64,000 nt of DNA, taken from positions 27,501 to 91,500 of the forward strand of contig JAJOZX010008828.1 of assembly GCA_023014485.1 (NCBI GenBank). Direction: 5' to 3'. Under the pieces are notes generated by a model. That model was given only the letters and a program-made list of their open reading frames with translations. It had not been told where the DNA came from and ran no database searches. The stretch's first letter is position 1; every line of letters starts with the position of its first letter. Of this stretch, positions 42,324-54,489 are shown piece after piece. This DNA comes from Bathynomus jamesi. Lineage: Eukaryota > Arthropoda > Malacostraca > Isopoda > Cirolanidae. Both the position numbers and the translations under genes were made by a program.

Positions 42324-42747
42324 GTTCTCTACACAATAAAAGAACTGGTGTGTAAATCTCCTGATGAGATTGTTATCTTTAAGATGAATGAATCTCAAGA
42401 GAAAATTAATCCCAAAAGTGAAATACAGCATTTGTGTTAAGTAATGTTATTCATGAACTCATATTCCCTTAGAGAGAATTAATGAAAATGTATATGTTAA
42501 ACAAAAAGAAATGTACGAAACACTAGTTTCTCTCTCTCTCTCTCTCTCTCTCGTATAGAATATATTTGGTTATAAATCTTTGTTTGTCGGATCATAATAT
42601 ACTTTCCGAGTTATTTATTTTATATGAAAGAAATTAATATTCAGCGGTGATATAAATATATAGAGAGGAATGTGGTTTGTTCTGACTTTTTTTCCTTTGT
42701 AGCCTCATCTTACAAATAGTATTAAAGGTTTTAATGAATGTTAGGTA
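42096..42747. other. Non-coding sequence with (CT)n runs
   Basis: (CT)n at 42289-42320 and 42531-42553; no gene or element recognised. Confidence 0.6.
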
Positions 42748-43142
42748 CAGGGGTGTAGTCGAGGGGTAACGCGGTATAACGGCGTTATACTTTCTAAAAT
42801 TTCAGTGAAGTAGCGTTATACTACCTACTGTAGTAGCCATAGCTGAATGCTGAGCACTTACGGACTTTTATCCACTATATGTAACTGTGGTATCTACTAT
42901 ATCACTATGAAACTGCATTATACAATATACATACGACTGATACGAGTATCGATATGTGTGTGTTTTATTCAAATTAAAAGTAACTAGAGCATGTACTGTA
43001 TTTGTAGTTTTATTTACTAAAATATATTTTTTTATTTTCGAATTAACTTTTACTATTTTATACAGTAATTGTTCTATGAAACGCTCTATTAAAGTTTTGC
43101 CTGTAGCGTTACCCTTCCTAAAATTTTAGGACTACACCACTG
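42748..43142. mobile_element. hAT MITE with perfect 8-bp target duplication
   Basis: Ends CAGGGGTGTAGTC and, on the other strand, CAGTGGTGTAGTC; the 8-bp GTTAGGTA is repeated directly at 42740-42747 and 43143-43150. Subterminal GCGTTATAC-like words are repeated. 395 bp, no ORF. Confidence 0.92.
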
Positions 43143-43624
43143 GTTAGGTACTCCGTTTTTAATAGAGTTATATGACCACACTTAGAAACAGTAAAGTTCC
43201 GTAAGAGATGAAAATTTTAAACTGTTTGGTTCCGTACTATGCATCAAAATAGGTTTAGGAAAGGTTTCTCTCAGAATTAGATTCCAAACTGGGAATAACA
43301 CAGACACTGACATGGAACTTACTCTCTTTTAGACCCACCGAGTATACAGTATACTGAAAGGGAACCTATACGGTCAATGTTAGGAATCATTCATTACTTG
43401 AAATGTTAAATTACAAAACGCTCATTTAGGTATTTCACTTGAAGGCTTTCATGATTGCAGTGTATAAGATCAGACTTTTGGATAAATAATGGTTTGTTCA
43501 TAAATCATATAAACATCAATGTCAATAGTTAAATATTTCATTATTCCATTAAAAATAAAATATTCTTATAATATATATATATATATATATTATATATATA
43601 ATGAATTTTACACGTGAAATAAAT

Positions 43625-43671
43625 GATTCCCTGATGATGTGTCCTGTTGAATACTCGAAAGCCTTCGAATC
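43625..43671 (+). ncRNA. Hammerhead-ribozyme-like motif in a PLE end fragment
   Basis: GATTC (43625-43629), the canonical core CTGATGA (43631-43637), GAAA (43657-43660), GCCTTC and GAATC (43667-43671) that pairs with GATTC. The stem between CTGATGA and GAAA is weak. The downstream TTTTCATTTTTCTTGTGGG resembles the tail of the PLE at 15018. Likely a decayed PLE pseudo-LTR; activity doubtful. Confidence 0.5.
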
Positions 43672-44291
43672 CCTTTTCATTTTTCTTGTGGGAGTGGATC
43701 ATATATACTGTGTGTGTATATATATATTATATATATTGTGTATTTTAATTCGAAAGTAGACTTACTCTTATTATCATATTTACAAATTACAAGTTATATG
43801 ATGTACATAACTACATATTAACACTATTTAACATTACACGCTAAGGAATATTTCCTATTATAAAATGATTATATAATCTGGTGTCAATTTGTGTGAAAGT
43901 GAGATCCGGTTGGCGCTGTGGGCATATTCATAGAAAGAACGGCGATGAATGGAAATTGAGCTCCTCAGATCGGTTCCAATCACAGCTAAGTAGCGTCTCT
44001 CAGAGCCAAGTTTTTGGACTGGAAGTAATGCGGCTAATCACCTCCAAATCTTACTCTGATTGGGAAAGCGAACGGGAAGTAGATTAGGATTGGGGGAGTT
44101 CATTAAAATAAGGGGATAGCATGGGTGGGAATGGGATAGAAAGGGGGTGGTATATGGGCAGGGGACAGGAATATCGGAGGGGCGGAGGGAAGAGTTAAAT
44201 AGAGAAAGAAAAGAAGCGGATTTTTTTGTTGAGAGTTTTGACCAAAATCTCGGTTTGAATCTTTCTCTCTCGTTAGACCCAAAAGGAAATA

Positions 44292-44367
44292 CAGAGTGAT
44301 TCAAAAGTTCTGTCCTAAAAGTAACACTACAATAAATACCTTTGGGACAGGACTTACGAATCACGCT
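44292..44367. mobile_element. 76-bp mariner-type MITE
   Basis: Inverted ends CAGAGTGATTCAAAAGTTCT and AAGCGTGATTCGTAAGTCCT with almost no interior; about 30-bp arms. Confidence 0.55.
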
Positions 44368-44696
44368 TTATAAAGCAGTTTTGAACAGATTATAAGCATA
44401 CTATTATAGCTAATCTGTATCTGTAAATCTATCTACTTTTTCGGTTATCTATGATATATATGTCAGTCCAAAGAAAGATAAATAGTTTAAGAGATTTTAA
44501 AGTATGTACACCTGTAGTTTTAGAAGCAATTTCGTGAAAAGCAACTTGTGAAAATATGAATGATTGTTGGCAGAATCAGAACGTGCGTCGCCAGTATATC
44601 GAAATTCTTCAAGTTTATCCTATTTATTTATTTACTATACACTCAGTGTACAGCATACAATGTCGCTTTTTACAGTATAAAACTGATATTATATTA

Positions 44697-44816
<120 letters not shown>

Positions 44817-45086
44817 ACACAGACCGTGCATGGAACAGGAAACTCTTCTGGGAAAATTAAATCCACTATAGTTCGAATAAGTAATGGTAAATGACAAATA
44901 CTAAGTTTTTCTTTTTCATGATGTTAGCCCGACGTGTGCAACGGGTCACTCGCAAAGAGGCCCAAAAATATAGCTTCCCTCACCAGCTATCTGCCAAGCA
45001 GATGGGATCCAGCTTTCGGACAGGATCTAGGGTTTACAGCTACACCTACCCTACTATATTCAGAACCTCAATATACGCAAGAAACT

Positions 45087-47637
45087 AGTTGGTACCTGCA
45101 CAACCAAAACAACACCAGAGGCACCAACATAGCCACACAACTAAACAGCCTCTTCATTCTTAACAACACAGAAGAACATACACACATACCACATCAAGCA
45201 GGATACTCAAACTCCTCCCCAGACATAACGTTCTGTTCCCCTCATAGCAACACATACACACTGGAGAACAGAAAAACAACTGTCATCAGATCACCTGCCC
45301 ATCATCATTACAACACGTTCTACACTCTGCCCCAACAACCTTAGGCACACTTACAAAAATTACAAGAAAGCTGATTGGGAATAGTTCAAAATACAGATTG
45401 AAGAACAATTCACCACATTAAACAGCACACCCATCATAAACATCAATACAACACTCAAGACATTCAATCAGATCATCAATAATGCAAACAAATACATACC
45501 CAAGGGCAACATTAGGAAATACAACCCAAATTACACTAGAGAAATAGCCCACCTCATAAGGCAACGTAACAACCTCAAACATAACACACAAACACCACAC
45601 ACAGAAGCCATAAAACAGAAGATACAACAGCTCAACAGAGAAATAAACAACAAACTTAAAGAAAAACAAACAGAAACATTTAGGGAATTCATAACAACAC
45701 TAAACCACTCCACAGATACATCCAGGCTATACAAGACTATAAACGGCATTACCCATTCTAACAGCGGCATTCATGCCTCACACGCGGCTATCTGTCGCAG
45801 CCAAAATAATATTCCAACGGATACACAATAAGTTAACATTCTAGTTAATCACTAAGCAAAGATAAGTCACTTAAACAGAGACAACAACCAGAAACACGCA
45901 GACAGACAAACAGCCAGACACAAGAAAACCTACAGACTCGACACGACCATTGCACCCTTCAATACAGACCAGACCACCAAGATCATCAAAAACATTAAGA
46001 ATTCGAAGGCTATTGGACCAGACAACATATCTAACATACACCTTAAACACTTGGGCCCACAGGGAATAGTAGCTCTCACAAACATCAGCATATATTCATA
46101 CCAACACTGTATTATTCCTAACATGTGGAAACACGGTAAAATTATTACACTACTCAAACCAAAAAAATATCCAACAGAACCAACTTCCTATAGACCCATT
46201 ACTTTACTATGCACACCTTCCAAAGTAACAGAAAGACTAATCTTACAAATCACCAACCCACACATACCACTATCGCCTACTCAACATGGATTCAGACCTC
46301 ACCACTCAACACGACATTACTCACAAACCTCACGCAGCACATCATGGATGGCATCAACTCCAGACGACCAGCTCAACGTACACTATTAGCAACACTAGAC
46401 ATTAGTAAAGCATTTGGTGATATCCGACGCTTCCTTCTTATAAACAAATACTGAACACAAACATGCACAATAACACCAAAAGGTGGCTGAGCAACTATCT
46501 TTCAGGAAGAAACTCACATGTCACATTTAATGGCAAGTCATCCAAAAAGTCATCCTTTTCCGAACGGGGTCCCTCAAGGCTCTGTTCTCTCACCAACACT
46601 GTTCAACTTATACATGCATGACATTCCAACACCCATAGATAACGAGCTTACCTTATCATCATATGTAGATGACATCACTCTAACATCCACCCACAAGAAC
46701 ATCGACACCGCTACAAATAACCTACAAACATACATAAACAGTATACAAGACTGGCTCACACACAATAGACTCAAAGTAGCGCCCACAAAATCAACCATCA
46801 CCTTGCTAACAAGCAACACAAAAGAACACCAGATAACTCCACAGCTTACACTAAACAACACCAACATTCCACACACTCACAGGACCAAAATACTTGGGGT
46901 CACATACAACACATCATTATCTTTTGCAAACCACACTCAGGACTTAACACGCTTAGGGTACTAACAGGCACAAACTTTGGACACCAGCAGGAAACAACAT
47001 CACTCATATACAAACAATATATTCGCTCAGTTATAGACTATGCTAGCCCATGCTGGGCACCCATTATCTCAAACACGCGCATAAACACCTTACAGACAAT
47101 AAAAAACAACGCACTTCGTATCATTACAGGATATACTCAAACAACACCAATAGAACACCTGCACACAGAAACAAAAATACTGAAAATTAGGGAACATTTA
47201 AACATGAGGGAGACACAATTCATGGCAGCAACGCCAACTAACCCACAATACCCTTGCCACTACATGTACAATCATGCACCAACACCTTGCACCATTAAGG
47301 TAACACCAGAGAGACATTATAACCAAATACTCCATTCCATACCACACCCCACAGACATCACACAATACAGAAAACACACACACACACACCTAACCCACAA
47401 AGCACTGACACGACTCGGTCCGAATGCGGTCCTAGGCGCGAAGCCGCCCCCATTAACAGGTCAAAGACCAGGCTGAGCAGATCGGATCGAGTTAACTTAG
47501 TACGATTCCGATGTGGACATCACCCCAACTTACAGACATATAAACAGACTAGACAACTCCACAGACGACACCTGCCACCTGTGCCAGGACACATCACAAA
47601 CAGTTGAACACATTATAACAGACTGTACGCTCTAGCA
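45087..47637 (+). pseudogene. LINE ORF2 (endonuclease end, reverse transcriptase, C-terminal Cys motif)
   Basis: Opens in the endonuclease C-terminus (WYLHNQNNTRGTNIATQLNS ... SNSSPDITF). RT pieces: IIKNIKNSKAIGPDNIS (about 45975), YRPITLLCTPSKVTERLIL, QHGFRPHHST, LLATLDISKAFGDIRR (A motif), NGVPQGSVLSPTLFNLYMHD (B motif) and LSSYVDDITLTS with catalytic YVDD near 46663. The C-terminal end retains a cysteine motif CHLCQD-(x)-H-(x)-C near 47577-47625. Frameshifts near 45345, 46340, 46450 and 46960, plus several stops, break it. Base composition is strikingly A/C-rich (C on the coding strand), unlike the surroundings, which is typical for this LINE group. It would copy itself by target-primed reverse transcription. 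Non-functional. Confidence 0.85.
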
Positions 47638-47781
47638 CAACATAGAACATAACACAACATCACTAGTGCGCTGAGCCTCTGGTCCACTCCAGAGAGGGCG
47701 ATCGGTTACCTGCGTGCCGCCGGCTTGCTCGATCAGGGTGGGATGATCGGCTAATCAACAACAACAACAACAACAACAACA
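45087..47781 (+). mobile_element. 5'-truncated jockey-like LINE with (AAC)n tail
   Basis: A 12-bp target duplication ACGCAAGAAACT is present at 45075-45086 and 47782-47793. The 3' end is CAACAACAACAACAACAAC, and the 5' end starts inside the endonuclease domain, the usual result of target-primed reverse transcription that stops early. Confidence 0.88.
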
Positions 47782-48100
47782 ACGCAAGAAACTCGTGCGT
47801 ATATTGAGGTTTAGAATATAGTAGGCTAGGTGTAGCTGTAAACCCTAAATCCTGTCCCAAAGCTGGATCGTATCTGCTTGGCAGATAAGCTAGTGAAGGA
47901 AGCTATATTTTGGGGCCTCTTTGCGAGTGACCCGTTGCTCACGTCGGACAAACATCATGAAAAAAGAAAAACTATAGTACTCGTATTTGTCATCACTTAT
48001 TCGAACTATAGTGGATTTAATTTTTCCAGAAGAGTTCCTTGTTTCATGCATGGCCTGTGTGTAACATAAAAGATCTCAGGGGATCATTCTGAGTTCAATC

Positions 48101-49223
<1,123 letters not shown>

Positions 49224-49260
<37 letters not shown>
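49224..49260. repeat. (CA)n microsatellite
   Basis: About 19 CA units. Confidence 0.95.
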
Positions 49261-49262
<2 letters not shown>

Positions 49263-49276
49263 TCAATTTCATCGAT

Positions 49277-49460
49277 AAACCACTGTGGTAGCGTAGTGTT
49301 AGAGCACCGTGCTGTAAAACCGAAAGTCCTGGGTTCTAGTCTCGGATTCGACTTCGGATTTGGGCGATAAAGTTGCTTCTTCGTTGAGTCTTCCTTGGAG
49401 GATGAGTGGAGGTAGTGGTTTGGAACTCACGTAAAGCTGCTCACCTCCATAACCTTACAT
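49277..49460 (+). repeat. tRNA-derived SINE
   Basis: TGGTAGCGTAGTGTTAGAGC fits an A box and TGGGTTCTAGTCTC a B box, followed by a non-tRNA body with GGAGGATGAGTGGAGGTAGT. No terminal duplication identified. Confidence 0.6.
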
Positions 49461-49746
49461 AAACGAAAGAAAAGAACCAAGCAAAAAATGTTATCATTTG
49501 TCATCAAAAACATTTGCTTTTTCTCCAGTATACGAATTCATGAGGAAGACGATCCTTACACCTAATACATCTGGCAGATCGTCTTCTTTTTCCAACACCT
49601 AGAAGAATTTTCCAGTTCAAAATTGATTGCATTCACAATACTTCATTTCCGGGAAATTATCCGGAAGGAGGTTCATTGCTGTGACTCTGAACTAAAATTC
49701 CTGGCAGTGTGAATACGAGCGGTTATTTGTCATATGTAGCGCGCAC

Positions 49747-49803
<57 letters not shown>

Positions 49804-49920
49804 AATGTGTTTACAGGTCTCATTCCCTAGACTGTTTTGGGAATGATGCAAATGAAAATTATTAAAAAAGTTACTTCACTTTGTTAGTGTAGTTGGAGTC
49901 CCATTTCAAACTTTATAAAT

Positions 49921-49992
<72 letters not shown>

Positions 49993-50043
49993 ATATATAA
50001 TATATATATTATATATATATATATAATATATATATAATATATA
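49461..50043. repeat. Non-coding with (GA)n and (CT)n microsatellites
   Basis: (GA)n at 49751-49798, (CT)n at 49924-49992 and TA-rich DNA up to the next mariner. Nothing else recognised. Confidence 0.8.
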
Positions 50044-51543
50044 CAGGGTGTTTGAAAACTTTCTGTACAAATTGTAATGGGGGATAGGCAACACCAAGAC
50101 AAACCCTTTTCGTCTATAAGTGTATGTCCGCTGACGTCACCATTCGGCACGAGAGGGCGCCGCTGCAATTGGCTAAAAGGTGAAGTGGGCTAGACTCGCG
50201 CTTGCCGCGGGCATTCTTAAATCGGACGTAGTACGCGTAACATGTTTATTTAAAGAAGGTATGTTTATTTAAAGAAGGTGCTGAAAGTTGCGACCGGTAG
50301 CATCAATGCATGCCCGACAGCGTCGAAGCATTGACCGACGTACACGTCGAAAGATTTCCGGCATTTCGGGAACAGTTCCAGCGGCGACAGCGATTCTTGC
50401 TATGAGGTCTTCTTCTGAGTAAATGGGAGTCTCGTACACGAGGTTCTTCATGTGTCCCCACAGGAAGAAATCGAGGCATGTTAAATCGGGCGATCTCGGT
50501 GGCCAGGCTACGGGCCCACCCCGGCCTATCCATCGGTCCCCAAAAGTGGCGTTCAGATAATCCCGCACATCGTTGCTGGAGTGTGCTGGAGCCCCGTCGT
50601 GTTGAAACCACATTCGTCTACGAATAGCCACGGGAACATCTTCCAGCAATTCCGGCAACGTTTCTTCAAGAAATATCCGATAAACCCGCCCGTCGAGTCG
50701 GGCAGGCAGCAGGTACGGCCCAATCAACTTGCCATGGACGATACCCGCCCAAACATTGACGGCGAACCGTTCTTGATGAGCATGCACCCGTGTAGCATGT
50801 GGATTTGCGTGCGCCCACAGGTGAGAATTGTGCATGATAAACACACCCTCACGTGTGAAACAGGCCTCATCTGAGAACAGCACATAAGCCGGAAAATTAG
50901 GCTGCACCGCTGTCTGCTGCAGAAACCAGCGTGCGAATTCCACACGAAGAGGGTAATCCCGAGGTTGTAATGCCTGGACTCTCTGACGATGAAACGGATG
51001 TAACTGCTGCTCGTGCAACACTCTCCAGACCAGGTCGTGGTTCACACCGAGGATACGTGCAACACCTCGCGTGCTTGCGCTTGGATTGTCTTCAAATCGC
51101 CGTAGGATTTCTTCTTCCATGTCAGGAGTGCGCACGTTTCTCTCCCGACCAGTGTCATGCATGTTTGCATGGAATGTTCCAGTTTCTCGCAGTCGCCGAT
51201 GCAAATGCGCAAACGTTTGGTGGTTTGGCACACGTCTGTTTGGGAAGCGCTGTCGGTACAACCTCACAGCAGCTCTTCCGTTTCCATTGGCAGCCCCATA
51301 CACCATATGCATGTCAGCCATCTCAGCAGTCGTGAAGCGCTCCATGTTACGCGTACTACGTCCGATTTAAGAATGCCCGCGGCAAGCGCGAGTCTAGCCC
51401 ACTTCACCTTTTAGCCAATTGCAGCGGCGCCCTCTCGCGCCGAATGGTGACGTCAGCGGACATACACTTATAGATGAAAAGGGTTTGTCTTGGTGTTGCC
51501 TATCCCCCATTACAATTTGTACAGAAAGTTTTCAAACACCCTG
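50044..51543 (-). mobile_element. Mariner-type transposon (D,D41D), complete copy
   Basis: TIRs of about 199 bp (50044-50242 and 51345-51543), which I see to differ at two positions only. TA precedes the left end. The TIRs are so long that they include the presumed promoter and the ATG of the transposase. A second copy lies at 53516-55608 in opposite orientation. Confidence 0.95.
50269..51345 (-). CDS. D,D41D mariner-type transposase (intact)
   Basis: 358 residues, uninterrupted, ATG at the inner edge of the right TIR. The N-terminal DNA-binding region comprises two helix-turn-helix segments ([20 protein letters not shown] and the region TRGVARILGVNHDLVWRVL). Catalytic residues by motif: D159 in VLFSDEACF, D250 in WFQHDGAPAH and D292 in RSPDLTCLDFF, giving 41 residues between the second and third. 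RWIGRGGPVAWPPRSPD is typical for this group. It would excise and reinsert the element at TA sites. Near identity with the second copy (about six amino-acid changes in the part I compared) argues for recent transposition. Also the only complete one of the five mariner genes here. GC content is visibly higher than in the flanking DNA. Confidence 0.95.
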   Translation of the reverse strand: MERFTTAEMADMHMVYGAANGNGRAAVRLYRQRFPNRRVPNHQTFAHLHRRLRETGTFHANMHDTGRERNVRTPDMEEEILRRFEDNPSASTRGVARILGVNHDLVWRVLHEQQLHPFHRQRVQALQPRDYPLRVEFARWFLQQTAVQPNFPAYVLFSDEACFTREGVFIMHNSHLWAHANPHATRVHAHQERFAVNVWAGIVHGKLIGPYLLPARLDGRVYRIFLEETLPELLEDVPVAIRRRMWFQHDGAPAHSSNDVRDYLNATFGDRWIGRGGPVAWPPRSPDLTCLDFFLWGHMKNLVYETPIYSEEDLIARIAVAAGTVPEMPEIFRRVRRSMLRRCRACIDATGRNFQHLL

Positions 51544-51559
51544 TGTGTATATATATATA

Positions 51560-52135
51560 GTAGGCATATAAAGACAAGAGACACGACTCTCAACATTTAT
51601 TGTCCAAACGTTTCGGTCCACTCAGGGGCCATCTTCACTGACTAAATGAAAGCATCAAAATTAGAAAAAACAAAAAAAATCAATAATATAACTAAAGAAA
51701 CAAAAGTAAAAAAAAATGTAAGATAAATATACTGTACATAGTTATTAAATCCAGAATTAAATGACAGCCTTTCCTCGATAAAATTACATACTTCATAATC
51801 AACCAACCAACACCTTTTTCAACACAACTAACCCACTAATTTAGGTTCTTACTCCTTTCCTTTCTCTCCAATTGTCATTTGCAACTCTTACCATCTAGGT
51901 TAGTCCTTTTAAATTTAACTATTTTGCTTACCGTATTAAGTTTTATAATTATGTACAGTATATTTATCTTACATTTTTTTTTTACTTTTGTTTCTTTAGT
52001 TATATTATTGATTTTTTTTGTTTTTCTAATTTTGATGCTTTCATTTAGTCAGTGAAGATGGCCCCTGAGTGGACCGAAACGTTTCGACAATAAATGTTGA
52101 GAGTCGTGTCTCTTGTCTTTATATGCCTATTGAGG
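51560..52135. mobile_element. PLE-like inverted repeat (two opposed ends)
   Basis: Arms 51560-51745 and about 51950-52135 are inverted copies (GGCATATAAAGACAAGAGAC, then a GTGGACCGAAACGTTT word on the coding sense). Spacer of about 200 bp without ORF. The arms contain a hammerhead-like GTGAAGA ... GAAAC (52052-52079, plus; mirrored in the left arm), in which the first core base is G instead of C. This resembles PLE pseudo-LTRs of another family. Confidence 0.55.
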
Positions 52136-52163
52136 ACAAGATTCCCAAAGAACGCTTCTATCG

Positions 52164-52196
<33 letters not shown>

Positions 52197-52199
<3 letters not shown>

Positions 52200-53479
52200 G
52201 ATTACAAATTGCTTGTGCAACTTCAAACTTCAATAACTTTTGATGTATACATAATAGAAACAAACTACAAACGGTATGTGAAAGCATACTTATTAAACTT
52301 TTTAACACACTACATTACAAATTTGTAGGCCTCAACATTACCGCCATCTTTTTCGATACATCGTTCGATCCGATTTTCCAGAGACCTCAAAACATTCCCC
52401 AGTTGCTGCTGAGTGATTTCATGAAATGTATTTGTGCTCCTGGCCATACGTTCGAAAAATGTAAGTTTGGTGAGTAAGCAACACTTTTAATATGGCCCCA
52501 TAAAAGTAGTCCATTTGGAACAGGTGAGGTGAACGAGTTGGTCAAACAATTTCTCTACCTCCACCGATCCCCTCGGCTGGGAAGACTTCAAGAACTGTTG
52601 CACATTAAAACCATAGTGAGAGGGAGCACCGTCTTGCTGAAAGAAGGTGATATCTGAAAAATTTTATCATCTTAGTTCAGGGATAAAGAAATTCTTTAAC
52701 ATTGCAAGGTAACGTTTACCATTGACTGTTGGTTTTTCAAAAAAGAAAGGACCACTGTCTTTCTGAGAGCACACCAGACATTGACTTTGGTGAGTCGATG
52801 TCCCCCGAATACCGCAATTATGACGATTGACTTTGCCACTAGTGTGAAATGTTGCCTCATCAAAAAATGTTAACTCAACCAGAACCCCAGGGGAATTCTT
52901 AATTTTTGATTGGAACTGTTTACAGAAATCTAACCTTGCATGGTAGTCATCTTCCAGTAACATTTGACTACTTGAATCTTGCACGCAAGTTCTTGCAATT
53001 TCACTTTGAGAATTTTGCGCACTGTTGATTGCAAGATGTTTAGTTCATCGGATGCACGTCGCAACGATTTCCGTGGACTACTCTCAAATGCTTCCTGAAC
53101 GACGGTTACAGTCTCTTCACTGATTTGAGGCCTCCCGGATCGAGATGTCATTCACTGACCCAGTTTCTTTAAACTTTTTCATCCAGTTGTTAATTAAGTT
53201 CCTATGTGGTGTATCTTTCTGGTAATGAGCACTGAATTTTCTCCTTACAGCTGTTATGGACTTCAATTCCGCTAGCAATAAAACACGCCTAACCTTTTCT
53301 TCTACTGTCGCCATTTCAATCAGTTTCAGCGTCTACTCCTGATATAATGCGACCCGAAATAAGCTATAAAAAAATCTTTAATAAATATGCTTTCATATCC
53401 AGTTTAAAGTTTGTTTCCATCACGCCTATACCAAAGTTATTAAAATTTAAAATTGCACAAGGACTTTGTAACTATCCTG
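52197..53479 (-). mobile_element. Mariner-type transposon, heavily decayed
   Basis: Imperfect TIRs of about 100 bp share GTTACAAA-C-TTGTGCAA and TGAAAGCATA near both ends; TA-rich flanks. The enclosed gene is on the minus strand. Confidence 0.8.
52470..53314 (-). pseudogene. Mariner-type transposase, decayed
   Basis: Minus-strand pieces: MATVEEKVRRVLLLAELKSI and WMKKFKETGSVND (53117-53314), SGRPQISEETVTVVQEAFES and the second helix-turn-helix (52930-53151), then LDFCKQFQSKIK, TFFDEATFHTSGKVNRHNCG (first catalytic Asp) and GPFFFEKPTVNGKRYLAML (52667-52984). Beyond 52667 a degraded FFQQDGAPSHYGFNV-like stretch carries the second Asp; the third is no longer readable with confidence. At least three frameshifts. 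The closest relative in this window by motif is the element at 7676 (TFHTCGKVNRHNC, GPFFFAKATV). Non-functional. Confidence 0.85.
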
Positions 53480-53904
53480 TATATATATATATATTAATAT
53501 ATATATATATATATACAGGGTGTTTGAAAACTTTCTGTACAAATTGTAATGGGGGATAGGCAACACCAAGACAAACCCTTTTCGTCTATAAGTGTATGTC
53601 CGCTGACGTCACCATTCGGCGCGAGAGGGCGCCGCTGCAATTGGCTAAAAGGTGAAGTGGGCTAGACTCGCGCTTGCCGCGGGCATTCTTAAATCGGACG
53701 TAGTACGCGTAACATGGAGCGCTTCACGACTGCTGAGATGGCTGACATGCATATGGTGTATGGGGCTGCCAATGGAAACGGAAGAGCTGCTGTGAGGTTG
53801 TACCGACAGCGCTTCCCAAACAGACGTGTGCCAAACCACCAAACGTTTGCGCATTTGCATCGGCGACTGCGAGAAACTGGAACATTCCATGCAAACATGC
53901 ATGA

Positions 53905-54489
53905 GGGGATGGGACAATTCGACGTGGCCGACTCGATGCGACCCAACTCGATGTGGCCGACTCGATGTCAGGACAACTCGATGTCAAGCCAAGTCGATGC
54001 CAGGCCAAGTCGAAGCATATTGTGCTTTATTATCTTTTAAGGGTATTTTAAGAAGAAAAAGTAAAGCATAAAAAATAATTAAGGCTAGGTAAGGTAGGTA
54101 AGGTAGGGTAGGTAAGGTAGGGTAGGTAGGTTAGGTTAGGTAGGTAAGGTAAGGTAAGGTAGGGTAAGGTAGGGTAGGTAAGGTAAGGTAGGGTAGGTAG
54201 GGTTAGGTAAGGTTAGGTAGGTAAGGTAAGGTTAGGTAGGTAGGTAAGGTTAGGTTAGGTTAGGTAAGGTTAGGTAAGGTAAGGTTAGGTAGGTTAGGTT
54301 AGGTAAGGTTAGGTAGGTAAAGTAATTATTGAACTCGGCCTCGGTCTTGGCTTCAGACTCGACTACAACACTGTTTGGCATCGACTTGGCCTGGCATCGA
54401 CTTGGCTTGACATCGAGTTGTCCTGACATCGAGTCGGCCACATCGAGTTGGGTCGCATCGAGTCGGCCACATCGAATCGTACCCAACCC
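53905..54489. mobile_element. Fold-back element with telomere-like interior
   Basis: 585 bp. Target duplication ATGCATGA at 53897-53904 and 54490-54497. Terminal inverted repeats of 109 bp (53905-54013 and 54381-54489), nearly identical and themselves composed of 14-18-bp subrepeats of the form ATCGA(G/C)T(T/C)GG-C. The interior is (GGTAA/GGTTA/GGTAG)n. No ORF. The 8-bp duplication suggests mobilisation by a hAT- or P-type transposase; terminal tandem subrepeats recall Foldback elements. Confidence 0.9.
54084..54322 (+). repeat. Telomere-like (GGTTA/GGTAA)n array
   Basis: About 240 bp of mixed pentamers and hexamers GGTAA, GGTTA, GGTAG and AGGTAGGG on the plus strand, i.e. variants of the arthropod telomeric TTAGG. 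It is inside the fold-back element. Confidence 0.9.

Larger units (their letters stand above)
43143..44691. other. Non-coding sequence with small repeats
   Basis: Contains a (TA)n at 43570-43600, a hammerhead-like PLE fragment at 43605-43700, a purine-rich patch at 44080-44210 and a 76-bp inverted-repeat element at 44292-44367. No gene recognised. Confidence 0.5.

Noticed and set aside
43881..44364. A small host gene in the purine-rich patch
   Set aside because: Short frames on both strands without domains, conserved motifs or splice-site logic.
50581..51414. Several antisense frames across the D,D41D transposase
   Set aside because: They are shadows of the GC-richer transposase gene; the minus-strand frame has the domain motifs.
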